From: Acidobacteriota bacterium
GTDB taxonomy: Bacteria; Acidobacteriota; Blastocatellia; Pyrinomonadales; Pyrinomonadaceae
Assembly: GCA_020200135.1 (NCBI GenBank)
Contig: JAIVJI010000090.1
Location: 1 to 46,108 of the forward strand
Direction: 5' to 3'
Length of the DNA stretch: 46,108 nucleotides
Below the pieces are notes generated by a model. That model searched no databases. It was not told the origin of the DNA and worked only from the letters and a program-made list of their open reading frames with translations. The position numbers and the translations under genes were made by a program. Positions 13,367 through 23,876 of this stretch are shown here, piece by piece (the first letter of the stretch is position 1; every line of letters starts with the position of its first letter).

Positions 13367-15850
13367 ATGATGCGGCAAAAATTCTTCCGGTTGATGTCGG
13401 CGGTCGCGCTCGTCGCGGCCTTCGCCCTGGGCGCGCAGGCCGCGCCGAAGGTTGACCCGCAGCTCAAGGCCAGGATGGCGACGGCCGGGGCGACCGACCT
13501 GTTCGGCGTCATCCTCACCTTCGAGGGCGAGCGCGTCACCGACGCGCAGGTCTCCCGGGTGCTCGCGCTCGGCGTCCCGGGCGGCTACAGGATGCAGAGC
13601 CTGCCCGTCGTCGCCGTCAACGCGACGGCCGCGCAGGTGGCGCGGATGGCCGGGTGGGACGGCCTCCGCTCCATCTACCTCAACGCGCCCGTCCAGCTCT
13701 ACGACCACCAGAGCAACCCGCTCGTCGGCACCGAGCGGCTGCGCACCGACATCGACATCACGCGGCGCAACGGCGGGCTCCCCGTCTCGGGCAAAGGCAT
13801 CACCATCGCCATCAACGACACGGGCGTGGACGGCACGCACCAGGACTTGAACTACGACCTCACGAACCCGGCCGCCGGCAAGACCGTCCAGAACGTCATC
13901 ATGAACATGAACGACAAGGACGGCCTCCTCGTCCGCACGGCGACGCTCGGCAACGTCTTCGAGGGCATCATCCCGCCCAGCTACCTTGAGAACCAGCCCA
14001 ACTCCGACACGAACGGCGGCCACGGCACGCACGTCGCCTCCATCGCCGCCGGCTCGGGCCTCGCCTCGGGGCGCCTCTACGAGGGCGTCGCCCCCGGCGC
14101 AAAGATACTCGGCATCGGCTCGGGCGGCGGCCTCTTCATCATCGGCCAGATCGCGGCCTTCGACTACATCCTGACGAACCAGCTCGTCTACAACATCCGC
14201 GTCGTCAACAACTCGTGGGGCAACTCGGCCGCCGAGTACGACGCCGCCCACCCGGTCAACGTCGCGTCGAAGGCGCTGCACGACAACAACATCGTCGTCG
14301 TCTTCGCCAACGGCAACGACGGCCCCGCGCCGAACACGCAGAACCGCTGGACGCCGTGGCCGTGGGTCATCACGGCGGGCGCCTCGACGAAGGACGGCCG
14401 GCTCGCCTCCTTCTCCTCGCGCGGCATCTTCGGCCACCCGACCGCGCACCCGACCATCCTGACGCCGGGGACGGGCGGCGGCGCGGGCAACACGAGCGCC
14501 ATCATCGCCGCGCGCTCGCGCGTCAACCCGGCCGCCAACGGCCTCGACGACGACCTCGAAATCCCGGCCAACTTCCTGCCGAACTACACGCAGATCTCCG
14601 GCACGTCGATGGCCGCGCCGCACCTCTCTGGCATCATCGCCAACGTCCTCGAAGCCGACCGCAGCCTGACGCCCGACGAAGTGCGCGACGTGCTCGTCCG
14701 CACCGCCACGCCGCTCGCGCCCTACGACGAGTTCGAGGCGGGCGCCGGCCTGGCCAACGTCCACGCCGCGGTCGACCTCGCGCAGAACCCCTCGAAGCCT
14801 TACGGCGACTTCGGCTTCAAGGGCAAGGGGCTCGCGCTCGGCCGCCAGGACGCGCCGGCGCAACAGGGAAGCGTCGCCGCCAACTCGACGCGCACGCACA
14901 CGGTCACGGTGCCTTCAAACGCGCGCTTCACCTTCTTCCAGCTCGACTGGGGTTCTTCGGTCGGCGAAGGCGAGGTCGTCGTCGACAACACGCGGCTCGT
15001 CATCAACGACCTGCGCCTGACGGTGCTGAAGGACGGGCAGACTGTCGCCACCGGCAACGCTACCAACCTCGGCGGCCTGTTCGGGGCGCGCGAGGGCGTC
15101 AAGCTGGAGTTCCCCGGTCCGGGCGAGTACACCGTGCGCGTCTCGGCCGGCCTCGCGGGTCTCGGCGTCGTGGCCGAGCAGCCCTACGTGCTGACCACGC
15201 GCCACTACCTCTACAACCCGTCGCAGGTCGGCGACGTGGCCGCGCTCGACGCCGCCGCACGCACCAACGCGCTGCGGCTCGTCTACGACCGCGTGATGGC
15301 GGCCGACGGCGGCTACTTCCGCCCCGAGGATGTTCTGACGCGCGCCGAGCTTGCGCGCGCGCTGATGGTCGGCGCGCGCGTCCCGCAGTACATCCCGAAG
15401 GCCCCGAGCTTCACGGACGTCGCCGAGGGCACGCCCGAGGCACTCTTCGCCGAGTCGCTCCGCAAGGAGGGCGTGATGGGGACTTCGGGGACGACCTTCG
15501 GCGGGTCGGCGCAGGTCAACCGGCTGGAGGAGGCGGTCGCCATGGTGCGCGCGCTCCGGCTCGACAAGGAGGCGAAGGCGCTCGCCGGCACGACCGTCAC
15601 CGCGCTTAACAAGAGCGGCGTGCGCGAGCCGCTCACGGACAACGGGGACATCCCCTCGGCCCTGCGCGGCTACGTGCAGCTCGCGCTCGACCGCGGGCTC
15701 ATGCAGGCGTACCCGGCGCAAATCAAGCAGGTCGCGCCCGGCCAGTTCGTCGCCATGCCGGGGCCGCGCTTCGAGCCTTCGACCACCGTCAAGCGCGGCG
15801 AGTTCGCCCCCGCGATGACGAAGCTCATCGCGCTCATGTTCGGCGAGTGA
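13367..15850 (+). CDS. Secreted subtilisin-like protease (S8) with C-terminal SLH-type modules, subtilase 2
   Basis: An 827-residue exported protease. Signal peptide MMRQKFFRLMSAVALVAAFALGAQA; propeptide about 28-115; S8 triad Asp151 (INDTGVDGTH), His219 (GGHGTHVAS), Ser414 (GTSMAAPHLSG), with VFANGNDG as the oxyanion loop. A beta domain follows (about 490-610), then about 190 residues with S-layer-homology features: YFRPEDVLTRAELARALM, FTDVAEGTPEALFAESL, and a last repeat FEPSTTVKRGEFAPAMTKL. SLH repeats bind peptidoglycan-linked polymers, so this protease is probably tethered to the cell wall or outer surface. GGGAG 11 nt before 13367 supports this start over 13343. Confidence 0.9.
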   Translation: MMRQKFFRLMSAVALVAAFALGAQAAPKVDPQLKARMATAGATDLFGVILTFEGERVTDAQVSRVLALGVPGGYRMQSLPVVAVNATAAQVARMAGWDGLRSIYLNAPVQLYDHQSNPLVGTERLRTDIDITRRNGGLPVSGKGITIAINDTGVDGTHQDLNYDLTNPAAGKTVQNVIMNMNDKDGLLVRTATLGNVFEGIIPPSYLENQPNSDTNGGHGTHVASIAAGSGLASGRLYEGVAPGAKILGIGSGGGLFIIGQIAAFDYILTNQLVYNIRVVNNSWGNSAAEYDAAHPVNVASKALHDNNIVVVFANGNDGPAPNTQNRWTPWPWVITAGASTKDGRLASFSSRGIFGHPTAHPTILTPGTGGGAGNTSAIIAARSRVNPAANGLDDDLEIPANFLPNYTQISGTSMAAPHLSGIIANVLEADRSLTPDEVRDVLVRTATPLAPYDEFEAGAGLANVHAAVDLAQNPSKPYGDFGFKGKGLALGRQDAPAQQGSVAANSTRTHTVTVPSNARFTFFQLDWGSSVGEGEVVVDNTRLVINDLRLTVLKDGQTVATGNATNLGGLFGAREGVKLEFPGPGEYTVRVSAGLAGLGVVAEQPYVLTTRHYLYNPSQVGDVAALDAAARTNALRLVYDRVMAADGGYFRPEDVLTRAELARALMVGARVPQYIPKAPSFTDVAEGTPEALFAESLRKEGVMGTSGTTFGGSAQVNRLEEAVAMVRALRLDKEAKALAGTTVTALNKSGVREPLTDNGDIPSALRGYVQLALDRGLMQAYPAQIKQVAPGQFVAMPGPRFEPSTTVKRGEFAPAMTKLIALMFGE

Positions 15851-15876
15851 AAGGCGCTCGCACTTCCGGGGCGCCC

Positions 15877-15908
15877 GGCCTCGCCTCCGGGCGCCCCGAC
15901 AGGCTCTG
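15877..15908 (+). terminator. Hairpin after subtilase 2
   Basis: Perfect 12-bp stem, 15877-15888 with 15897-15908, and an 8-nt loop, 27 nt after the stop. No long T-run follows, so termination may need a factor or rely on stem strength. Confidence 0.6.
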
Positions 15909-16009
15909 AAGTCTTCGCAGACGCTTAACGCTCCGTTCTCTGCCGAGACGGTTTTTGGTAACCACTCCTCGTTGTTGCTCGTTCTTCCATGTCCGCCGGA
16001 GGTGAAATG

Positions 16010-19000
16010 ATGAAACGCAGTCTCTTGATCCGCAGCCTTCTCGTCGCAGTCGTCTTGTCGGTCGCGGCCTCGCTCCTCTTCTTCTGGCAGCAGAGGGCTG
16101 GCGCGACCGTGCGCCCCTACATCGTCGAACTTTCCGCAGACCCCGTCATCGTCGCCAAGTTCCGCGCCGAGTCCGCGGGGCAGCCCTTCGACGTTGAAGC
16201 CTACCGCGCCCAGGTCGTCGCGCAGCAGAACGACTTCCTCGCCCGCCTCGCCGCCAAGGGCGTCGCCGCGAGCGTCGTCAGCGTGGACGCGCCGAACGGA
16301 CCGAACGGCGAAGTCTCCAACATCCAGTTCCGCTTCAACTACGTCTACAACGGCGTCACGCTGGCCGTGCCCGCGTCGGCCGTCCCGACCATCGAGTCGA
16401 TGGACGGCGTCAAGTCCGTCCACGAGGACGAGGCCGTCGAGCTCCACCTCGACAACGCCGTCAAGTACGTGCGCGCGCAGCAGCTCTACGGCAACCCGCC
16501 GCAGGTCAAGATGGGCGACGCGCTCCAGACCGCCGGCGTCCACGGCGAGGGCATCTACATCGCCGTCATCGACACGGGCGTGGACTGGGCGCACCCGATG
16601 TTCGGCGGCGACCCCACGCCCCCGCGCTTCGGCGTCGGGCCGGCGGTGGCCGCGACCAACTACAACCAGAAGGTGCCCTACTTCCTCAACCTGACCGCGG
16701 GCGCGGCGCAGGACGACTTCGGCCACGGCTCGCACGTCGCGGGCATCGCGGCCGGCTACCTCGCCAACGCGCCCGGCGCCGACGGGCTGCCGCTGACGGC
16801 CGACGACATCCCCGTCCACGGCGTCGCGCCGCAGGCGAAGATCATGGCCTACAAGACGCTCTCGACCGTCGGCACGGGGCTCAACGCCTCGACCGTCCTG
16901 GCGATTGAGGACGCCGTCCAGCCCTTCACCATCGCCGGTTACCCGAAGCCCGTCGCGCACGTCATCAACATGAGCCTGGGGAGCGCGAGCAACGACCCTA
17001 ACTCGCCGGCCGCGGTCGCCTCCGACAACGCGTCTCTGGCGGGCACGACCGTGGTCGCTTCGGCCGGCAACTCGGGCGCGCCGACGCCGACGAACCCGAC
17101 CGGCGAGGGCACCATCGGCTCGCCCGGCTCGGGCCGAAGGCGTTCCCGCTCGACGGCGGCGCCGCCATCCTCTCCGACATCACAAAAACTTACGTCTTCT
17201 GCGGGCTGGCCGAGACGCCCGACCAGGTGCCCGACTCCGTGAGCGGCAAGATCGCGCTCATCGAGCGCGGCGGCAGCGTCAACACGCCTCCGGGCCTGCC
17301 CACCTCGGCCGGCACCGGCCTCTTCTCGAACAAGGCCGCCTTCGCCGTCGCCAAGGGCGCGGTCGCCGTCATCATCTACAACAACGTGGACGGCGAGCTG
17401 ACCTCGGCCACCGTGCGCAAGTCCACCGTCCCCGTCCTCGGCCTCTCGAAGGCCAACGGCGAGTACCTGAAGGCCGCCATCGGCTCGACCGCCTTCGGCG
17501 CGGTCTCGCCGAACCAGCTCGGCCTCCGCAGGGCGAAGGTCTTCGACCCGGCGATGGGCGACTTCAGCTCGAAGGGCTGGGTGGGCGGCTTCGGCATGGT
17601 CAAGCCGGACGTGACGGCGCCCGGCGTCGCGGTGCTCTCGGCCACGGTGCGCGCCGGCGGCGTCGGCGCCAACACGGCCTACATGTTCGACCCGACGGGC
17701 TACATCTCGGTCTCCGGCACCTCGATGAGCTCGCCGATGACGGCCGGCTCGGCCGCGCTCGTCAAGCAGAAGAACCCTTCGTGGACGCCTTCGATGATTC
17801 GCGCCGCGCTGATGAACACGGCGACCAACCTGCGCCACGGCGACGGCACGCCCGTCGCCGACGGCGCGCAGACCATCAACCAGCAGGGCGCGGGGCTCAT
17901 CGACGCGGCGGCCGCCGCGGGCGCGAAGGCGCTGATGGGCGTGCCCGGCCCGACGGGGACGGCGCCCAACGGGCGGACGTTCAGCGTCTGCCCGAACTAC
18001 GGCGGCAACCCCTCGCCGCTGTGCGCCACGACGCCCGGCAACCCCGACTTCCTCGGCAGCCACAGCTTCGGCGCGGTGCCCATCGCGGGCGTCGAAGGCA
18101 CGGCCGCGCTGACGCAGACCGTCACGATCTTCGACGTACGCGACGGCGGCGGGGCGGGCACGTATGACCTTTCGGCGAGCAACGTGCGCGGCGTGAACGG
18201 CCAGGACGTCGGCGTGAGCATCACCAACGCGGCGGGCGAGCCGGCCTCATCGGTCGAGGTGCCCGCGGGCGGCGCGGCGAGCTTCAACGTCACCGTCACG
18301 GTCAACGGCACGAACGTCGCCAACCCGGCGCAGATAGAGTGGTACGTCACGGCCGCGCGCAACGACGGCGGCCAGCGGCTGCGGATGCCCTTCTACTACC
18401 GCGCCGTGCGCCCGACGCTGACGACGGCCGCGCCCTCGATGGGCAACGTGTCGGGGACGGAGGTCGCCGACGCGACGCCCGTCGACATCGACGGCGCCTA
18501 CCGTCTCACGTTCGCCAAGCCCTCGACGGGCGCGCAGGCTTCGCAGCTCCGCGTGCAGGAGTCGGCGGACGGCGGCGCGACGTGGGCGAAGCTCGCGGAC
18601 GTGGACGCGTCGCAGACCGCCTACGACATCGCCGGCCGCGGCAACGGCACGTACCAGTACCGCGCCGTGGCGCTCTACCCCGTGCAGTACGGTCTGATCG
18701 CGGGGCCGGCGAGCGCGGCGAAGTCGGTGCGCGTTGACCGGCGCGTTGAGCAGGACGTGACCTCTGCGGTGGAGGCCATGATAGTGGACGGCACGGTGAG
18801 CTTCGCGGGCGGCGTCGCGCAGTTCGACCAGACGCTACGCAACGTCTCCTCATCTTCGCTCTACGCGCCGTTGCGCTTCGTCGTCACGTCCGTGTCGTCG
18901 AGCAGCGGGCAGGTGCGTGTGTCGAACGCCGACAACGGCGGGCAGGCGCCTGACGTTCTCGAACCCGCGGACCGAACTCTTCCAGTTCACCGCGGTCGTC

Positions 19001-19210
19001 TACGCGCACCTGCCCGACCCGGCCTACGCCACGGCCGCGACGTCGGAGGGCGGGTCTTCGGGCGGCGAGTCGGTCACCTCGTCCGGCACCTCGTCCGGCG
19101 GCTCAGGCACGGGGCCGACGGGGACGCTCGACACGCTCCTGACGACGCAGCCGAAGGTGCTGACGTTCACGATCAACCCGCTGACCGGCAAGGTCAGCCT
19201 CCTGCAGTAG
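16010..19210 (+). pseudogene. Subtilisin-like protease (S8) gene broken by two frameshifting deletions, subtilase 3
   Basis: Start at 16010 (GGAGG 7 nt upstream) with a signal peptide and I9-like propeptide. Asp188 (VIDTGVDWAH) and His239 (FGHGSHVAG) lie in the first frame, which runs to about 17140 (EGTIGSPGSG). The homologous sequence then continues in another frame from about 17145 (PKAFPLDGG, YVFCGLAETPDQVP), through the PA-like insert and the serine motif SGTSMSSPMTAG (near 17722), to about 18945. It then returns to the original frame (RLTFSNPRTELF) and ends at 19210. Against subtilase 4, about 30 residues are missing at each break. The two shifts cancel, so both ends share one frame. 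As written it cannot make an active protease; genuine decay and assembly collapse are both possible. Confidence 0.82.
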
Positions 19211-19221
19211 ACCGCGACGAC

Positions 19222-19254
19222 GAAGGCCGGCCCGCACCGAGCGGGCCGGCCTTC
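19222..19254 (+). terminator. Hairpin after subtilase 3
   Basis: Perfect 14-bp stem, 19222-19235 with 19241-19254, loop ACCGA, 12 nt after the stop codon. Not followed by a T-run. Confidence 0.7.
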
Positions 19255-19322
19255 ACGCTTCCCGCCGCGCGCAATTTTAAACCCGCCTCGCCGACCACGT
19301 TCAGACAGGAGAAGTTAGAATC

Positions 19323-22300
19323 ATGCTCGCCATCCAAAGAAGCACCTTTATATTCAAAGGGCGCCGCAACGTCTGCCTCTTGCTGCTGGCGGCGCTCGCG
19401 GCGCTCGCGGTCTCGAACTCGCGCCCCGCCACGGCCGGCGGCGGCGACACCGCGACCTTCATCGTCGAGCTCAAGGGCGAGCCGGCCGCCGTCTACGCGG
19501 CGCGCGCGCGCTCGTCAGGGCGCACCGTCTCGACCGACGAGTTGCAAGCCTATCGCTCGCGGCTCGCCGCCGAGCAGGACCGCTTTCTCGCCTCGCTCTC
19601 GTCGCGCGGCGTCTCGGCCACGCTCGCCACGCAGGGCGTGAAGGGCTACGACGGCCAGCTCGCCGCCACGGTGCCTTTGCGTTACACGCTCGTCTACAAC
19701 GGGCTCGCGCTGAGCGTCCCGTCGGCCTCGGTCGCGGCCCTCAAGGCAATGCCCGAGGTGAAGAGCGTCCAGCGCAACGAGGTGCTCCAGACGGCGCTCG
19801 ACCACAGCGTCGGCTACATCAACGCGCCGAAGGTCTACGGCGCGGTCAAGGAGCTTTCGCAGTTCGACGACCTGCGCGAGGGCTTCGAGGGGCAGGGCAT
19901 CAACATCGCCGTGCTCGACACCGGCATCGACTGGACGCACCCGATGTTCGGCGGCGACCCGACCCCGCCGCGGCTCGGCGTCGCGCCCGCGGCGGCGGCC
20001 GTGGGCACCAACCAGAAGGTCATCTACAACCTCCCTCTCACCGACATCGCGGCCAACGACGGCTTCGGCCACGGCACGCACGTCGCCTCGACCGCGGCCG
20101 GCTACCTCGCGCAGCACCCCGGCGCGGACGGGATTCCCACGACGGCCGACGACATCCGCCTCCACGGCGTCGCGCCGCAGGCGAAGCTCATGTCCTACAC
20201 CGTGTGCAGCAACATCCGCTCCATCCCTGGGAGCCTGGGGCTGCCCTCGGTCGGCGGCTGCGAGGCGGCCGACATCGCGATGGCGCTCGAAGACGCGGTC
20301 TCGCCCTTCACGCTGACGATGCAGCCGAAGCCCGTCGCGCACGTCATCAATCTGTCTCTGGGCGGGTCGGGCGGCCCCGACAACGTGACCGCCGTGGCGT
20401 GCAGCAACGCGGCGCTCACCGGCGCGACCGTCGTGGCCTCCTCGGGCAACTCCGGCCCCGGCGAGGGCACGACGGGGAGCCCGGCCGCCGGCGTCCACGT
20501 CATCTCGGTCGGCGCGACCACGCACCCCGGCGTCGCCGGCGCGTCGTTCAGCGCGAGCGTCCCCGGCGGCCGCGAGGGGATGAGCGTCAACCAGCTCGAA
20601 GGCAGCGCGGCGCCGCCCTCGACGATGACCAACAACTACGTCTTCTGCAACCTCGCCGACACGCCCGACCAGGTGCCCGCCTCGGTGTCGGGCAAGATCG
20701 CGCTCATCGCGCGCGGCAGCACCGTGAACGGCGGCGCGGCGGGCACGGGTCTGTTCGCCAACAAGGTCGCGCAGGTCGCCGCCAAGGGCGCCACGGCCGC
20801 GCTCATTTACAACAACGTGGACGGCGAGCTGTCGGGCGTGACGACCTACGCCTCGACCATCCCGGTCTTCGGGCTCTCGAAGGCGAACGGCGAGTACCTC
20901 CGCTCCATCATCGGCTCGGACGCCGCGGGCGCGGTGTCGGCCAAGCAGGTCACGATTAAGAAATCGAGCGGCGCGTTCGTGGGCGAGATGGGCGGCTTCA
21001 GCTCGCGCGGCCCCGTGCGCGGGCTCGGGCAGGTCAAGCCGGACATCTCGGCGCCCGGCGTCGCGGTGCTCGCGGCCGTGCCGCCGGGGAGCCTGCTCGG
21101 CGCCATCGGCACGCTCGAAGGCACGCCCAACTACGCGCACCTCGACGGCACCTCGATGTCGGCGCCGCACGCCACCGGCGTCGCCGCGCTCATCAAGCAG
21201 GCGCACCCCGACTGGACGCCCGACGTGATCCGCACCGCGATGATCAACACCGCGACCAACCTGCGCACGTCCGCCGGCTCGTCGAAGGCCGACGGCCCCG
21301 CGACGGCCGACTCCATCATCGCGCAGGGCGGCGGCCTCGTGGACGTGCCCGGGGCGGTGCGCGCCAAGGCGCTGATGGGCGTCGCGGGCGACGGCGTCGC
21401 CAAGCCGGGCATCCTGGGGAGCCACTCCTACGGCGAGGTGCCGGTCATCAACAGCCGCGTCACGCACACTTCGCCCGTCAGCGTCACCGTCCGCGACCTC
21501 TCGGGTCAGGGCGGCACCTACGAGCTGGGCGTGGCGAACAACCGCGACCTCCAGCTCGCCGGCATCGGCGTCTCGCTCTCGCGGCAGAGCGTGAGCCTCC
21601 CGCCCGGCGGCGAGGCGACCTTCACCGTCAACGCCACGGTCGACGGCGACCTGCTCCGCGACACGATGGCCGCCAAGACCCAGGGGTCGCAGGTCACTTT
21701 CGAGAAGATACAGATGCAGTGGTTCGTCACCGCGCGCCGCGCTGACGGCGGCGGGGCGATTCGGATGCCCTTCTTCTTCCGCCCCGGTCCCTCGATGCCG
21801 GCCGAGCCGATTGTGGCGGCCGACGCCGTCACAGACATCATGCCGGCCGGCGACGCCGGCGCGCAGCGCGACACGCTCGGCTTCCAGCCCGAGCTGAACG
21901 GCGCCACCTACAAGGACTTCCCCTTCAACGTCGACGCCTCGACCTTCCGCGTCGAGGCGCTGACCGAGTGGACGCAGGTGGCCGAGTCGGGCCAGCCCGA
22001 CCTCGACTACCAACTGCTCGGCCCCGACGGCGGGGTGGTCGCGGAGTCCGGCAACGGCGTCGGCCCCGAGTTCGTGAGCCTGACGGTCACGCGTCCCGGC
22101 ACCTACACGCACCGCGTCATCGGCTTCGCGAACGCGGCGACCGAGTTCACCGTCACGACCACGCTGACCAAAGGCCCGACGCCCCCCGCGCTCTCTTCCA
22201 TCGCGGGCGAGTTCGCTGACGCCGAAGGGCGGCGGGTGGACTTCGACGGCGCGTTCACGCTCGCGTGGCAGCCGGAGGGGAACGAGCGCCGGTTCGAGGT

Positions 22301-23006
22301 CGAGCGCTCGGCCGACGGCGGCCAGACGTGGGACGTGATAGCGACGCCGGCCGCGGGCGCTTCGAGCCTCGCGCTGACAGACCAGCCCGACGGCGAGCTG
22401 CTCTACCGCGTGCGCGGGCTGCACGACGGCCGGGTCGGCTTCTACGTCACGCCCGCGGGCGCGGCGCAGGGCGTGCTGGTTGACCGCCGCACGCTCGTCG
22501 ACATCACGAACTCTGTGCAGACCGCGATGTCGAACGTGACGTTCGCGTCGGGCGTCTTCCAGCTCGACCTGAACATGACGAACGCGTCGGCGGACAACTA
22601 CCTGCCGCGCGTCGAGCTGAGGGTCGTCTCGGTCAACTCCGCCTCGGGCACGGTGCGCGTGGCGAACGCCGACAACGGCGGCGCGGGCACTTCGGCCTCG
22701 CCCGCGCTCTTCGACTACTCGCACGGCCTCGGCGCCGACCAGACGTTCGCGTCGGGCGAGACCACGGCGGCGCGCACGCTGCGCTTCAGCGACCCGCGCG
22801 CGGAGCTGTTCACCTACGACATACAGGTGACGGCCTACCGGCGCGCGTCGGGCGCGGGCGGCGGCGCTTCGGCGGCCGCGTCGTCAGGGGGAACTGCGGG
22901 CGGCGGCACTTCTCCGTCGGGCCTTTCGCCGACCTCGCTGCTGAGGGTGACGGCCGACCCGCTGACGAAGACCGTGAGCGTCAAGCTCGTCGGCGTGCTG
23001 AACTAG
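19323..23006 (+). CDS. Large secreted subtilisin-like protease (S8) with PA insert, subtilase 4
   Basis: A 1227-residue exported protease. Signal peptide (RRNVCLLLLAALAALAVS); I9-like propeptide about 45-150; catalytic Asp199 (VLDTGIDWTH), His250 (FGHGTHVAS) and Ser611 (DGTSMSAPHATG); SSGNSGPGEG carries the oxyanion Asn. A protease-associated insert (about 430-540, SGKIALIARG...AALIYNNVDGELSG) sits between His and Ser, as in lactocepin-like subtilases. The C-terminal half has several beta-sandwich-like segments including a pre-peptidase-type region near 850-930. AGGAG lies 12 nt before the ATG. It is the intact paralogue of subtilase 3, which precedes it. Confidence 0.92.
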   Translation: MLAIQRSTFIFKGRRNVCLLLLAALAALAVSNSRPATAGGGDTATFIVELKGEPAAVYAARARSSGRTVSTDELQAYRSRLAAEQDRFLASLSSRGVSATLATQGVKGYDGQLAATVPLRYTLVYNGLALSVPSASVAALKAMPEVKSVQRNEVLQTALDHSVGYINAPKVYGAVKELSQFDDLREGFEGQGINIAVLDTGIDWTHPMFGGDPTPPRLGVAPAAAAVGTNQKVIYNLPLTDIAANDGFGHGTHVASTAAGYLAQHPGADGIPTTADDIRLHGVAPQAKLMSYTVCSNIRSIPGSLGLPSVGGCEAADIAMALEDAVSPFTLTMQPKPVAHVINLSLGGSGGPDNVTAVACSNAALTGATVVASSGNSGPGEGTTGSPAAGVHVISVGATTHPGVAGASFSASVPGGREGMSVNQLEGSAAPPSTMTNNYVFCNLADTPDQVPASVSGKIALIARGSTVNGGAAGTGLFANKVAQVAAKGATAALIYNNVDGELSGVTTYASTIPVFGLSKANGEYLRSIIGSDAAGAVSAKQVTIKKSSGAFVGEMGGFSSRGPVRGLGQVKPDISAPGVAVLAAVPPGSLLGAIGTLEGTPNYAHLDGTSMSAPHATGVAALIKQAHPDWTPDVIRTAMINTATNLRTSAGSSKADGPATADSIIAQGGGLVDVPGAVRAKALMGVAGDGVAKPGILGSHSYGEVPVINSRVTHTSPVSVTVRDLSGQGGTYELGVANNRDLQLAGIGVSLSRQSVSLPPGGEATFTVNATVDGDLLRDTMAAKTQGSQVTFEKIQMQWFVTARRADGGGAIRMPFFFRPGPSMPAEPIVAADAVTDIMPAGDAGAQRDTLGFQPELNGATYKDFPFNVDASTFRVEALTEWTQVAESGQPDLDYQLLGPDGGVVAESGNGVGPEFVSLTVTRPGTYTHRVIGFANAATEFTVTTTLTKGPTPPALSSIAGEFADAEGRRVDFDGAFTLAWQPEGNERRFEVERSADGGQTWDVIATPAAGASSLALTDQPDGELLYRVRGLHDGRVGFYVTPAGAAQGVLVDRRTLVDITNSVQTAMSNVTFASGVFQLDLNMTNASADNYLPRVELRVVSVNSASGTVRVANADNGGAGTSASPALFDYSHGLGADQTFASGETTAARTLRFSDPRAELFTYDIQVTAYRRASGAGGGASAAASSGGTAGGGTSPSGLSPTSLLRVTADPLTKTVSVKLVGVLN

Positions 23007-23715
23007 ACCATTCCCGAGCGGTGGCGAGCGGGTGCGTGCCGCGGTGACGGCTCTGCCCGGCACCGTCTCGGCCGGGCGTTTGAAGTGACTCGGAGGGGTA
23101 ATCGGCGGAGGCACACCCCGCTCTCCCTTCCGCCGCGCCGGGGCGCGTGCGGCGCTTGTTTGAGCGCACACGCGCCCCGTGGACTTTTACGGCGCGGGAG
23201 TTTTCGTCAGGCGGCGGGACGCAGCGCGCGACGGCGGCGCGGCGGATGCGGACGGGGCTTTTGGGCTTCTCGCCGTCGAGCTCGCCGGCGGCTACACGAT
23301 CCACCACGTCCATCCCCGACGTGACGCGGCCGAAGGCGGCGAAGTTGCCGTCGAGGTGCGCGGCGTCGTTCAGGAGGATGAAGAAGTGCGTGGTGGCCGA
23401 GTTGGCCTCCGCCGGCCGCGCGAGCGAGACGACGCCGCGCAGGTGCTTGACCGCGTTCGGCTCGTCGGGCACCTTGCGCGCGGCGCGGCGCAGCAGCTCG
23501 GGCGTCACGCGCTCGCGCGTCGTGATGTTCCCGCCCTGGACGACGAAACCTTTGACGACGCGGCTGAAGGTCGTCGTGTCGAGCGCGCCCGTGGCGGCGA
23601 GGTTGAGGAAGTTGCGCGCCGTCTCGGGCGCGGCCTCCGCGAGCAACTCGACGACGATGGCGCCCGCCTCGGTGTCGAGCGTGACGCAGTGACCCGCCAT
23701 CCGAACGGCCGTCAT
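22981..23715 (-). CDS. Cyclophilin-type peptidyl-prolyl isomerase, apparently missing its export signal
   Basis: Catalyses proline cis-trans isomerisation during folding. The cyclophilin core is clear: VTLDTEAGAIVVELL, TTFSRVVKGFVVQGGN, HLRGVVSLARPAEANSATTHFFILL, LDGNFAAFGRVTSGMDVVDRV. The frame is open upstream of the Met at 23715 for 40 more codons of Pro/Gln/Lys-rich linker (PQQPKQATAPEPP) until a stop at 23836-23838, with no start codon. Such linkers normally follow a signal or lipoprotein peptide, so the N-terminus appears deleted. The C-terminal 80 residues after VARCVPPP are non-conserved read-through and overlap the end of subtilase 4 by 26 bp. It follows the M28 gene on the same strand. 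Confidence 0.75.
   Translation of the reverse strand: MTAVRMAGHCVTLDTEAGAIVVELLAEAAPETARNFLNLAATGALDTTTFSRVVKGFVVQGGNITTRERVTPELLRRAARKVPDEPNAVKHLRGVVSLARPAEANSATTHFFILLNDAAHLDGNFAAFGRVTSGMDVVDRVAAGELDGEKPKSPVRIRRAAVARCVPPPDENSRAVKVHGARVRSNKRRTRPGAAEGRAGCASADYPSESLQTPGRDGAGQSRHRGTHPLATAREWSSSARRRA
23055..23077. terminator. Short hairpin after subtilase 4
   Basis: GCCCGGC (23055-23061) pairs with GCCGGGC (23071-23077), followed by GTTTG. A weak terminator candidate 48 nt after the protease stop; it lies within the apparent tail of the isomerase frame. Confidence 0.35.
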
Positions 23716-23876
23716 CTTGTCGAACGGCTCGGGCGTAGGCTGAGCCTCGCCTTCGGGGCGCGGGTTCTTCTTCGCCGCCGGGGGCTCCGGCGCCGTCGCC
23801 TGCTTCGGCTGTTGTGGTTGTTGCTGTCGTGCGCCTTACCCGTCCGTCCCGCCCCTGTTAATTCTTCCTCACGCCG

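Noticed and set aside
19515..22724. Open frame of over 1000 codons antisense to subtilase 4
   Set aside because: It is the GC-driven shadow of a conserved protease gene; its translation is Arg/Gly/Asp-rich low complexity with no motif.
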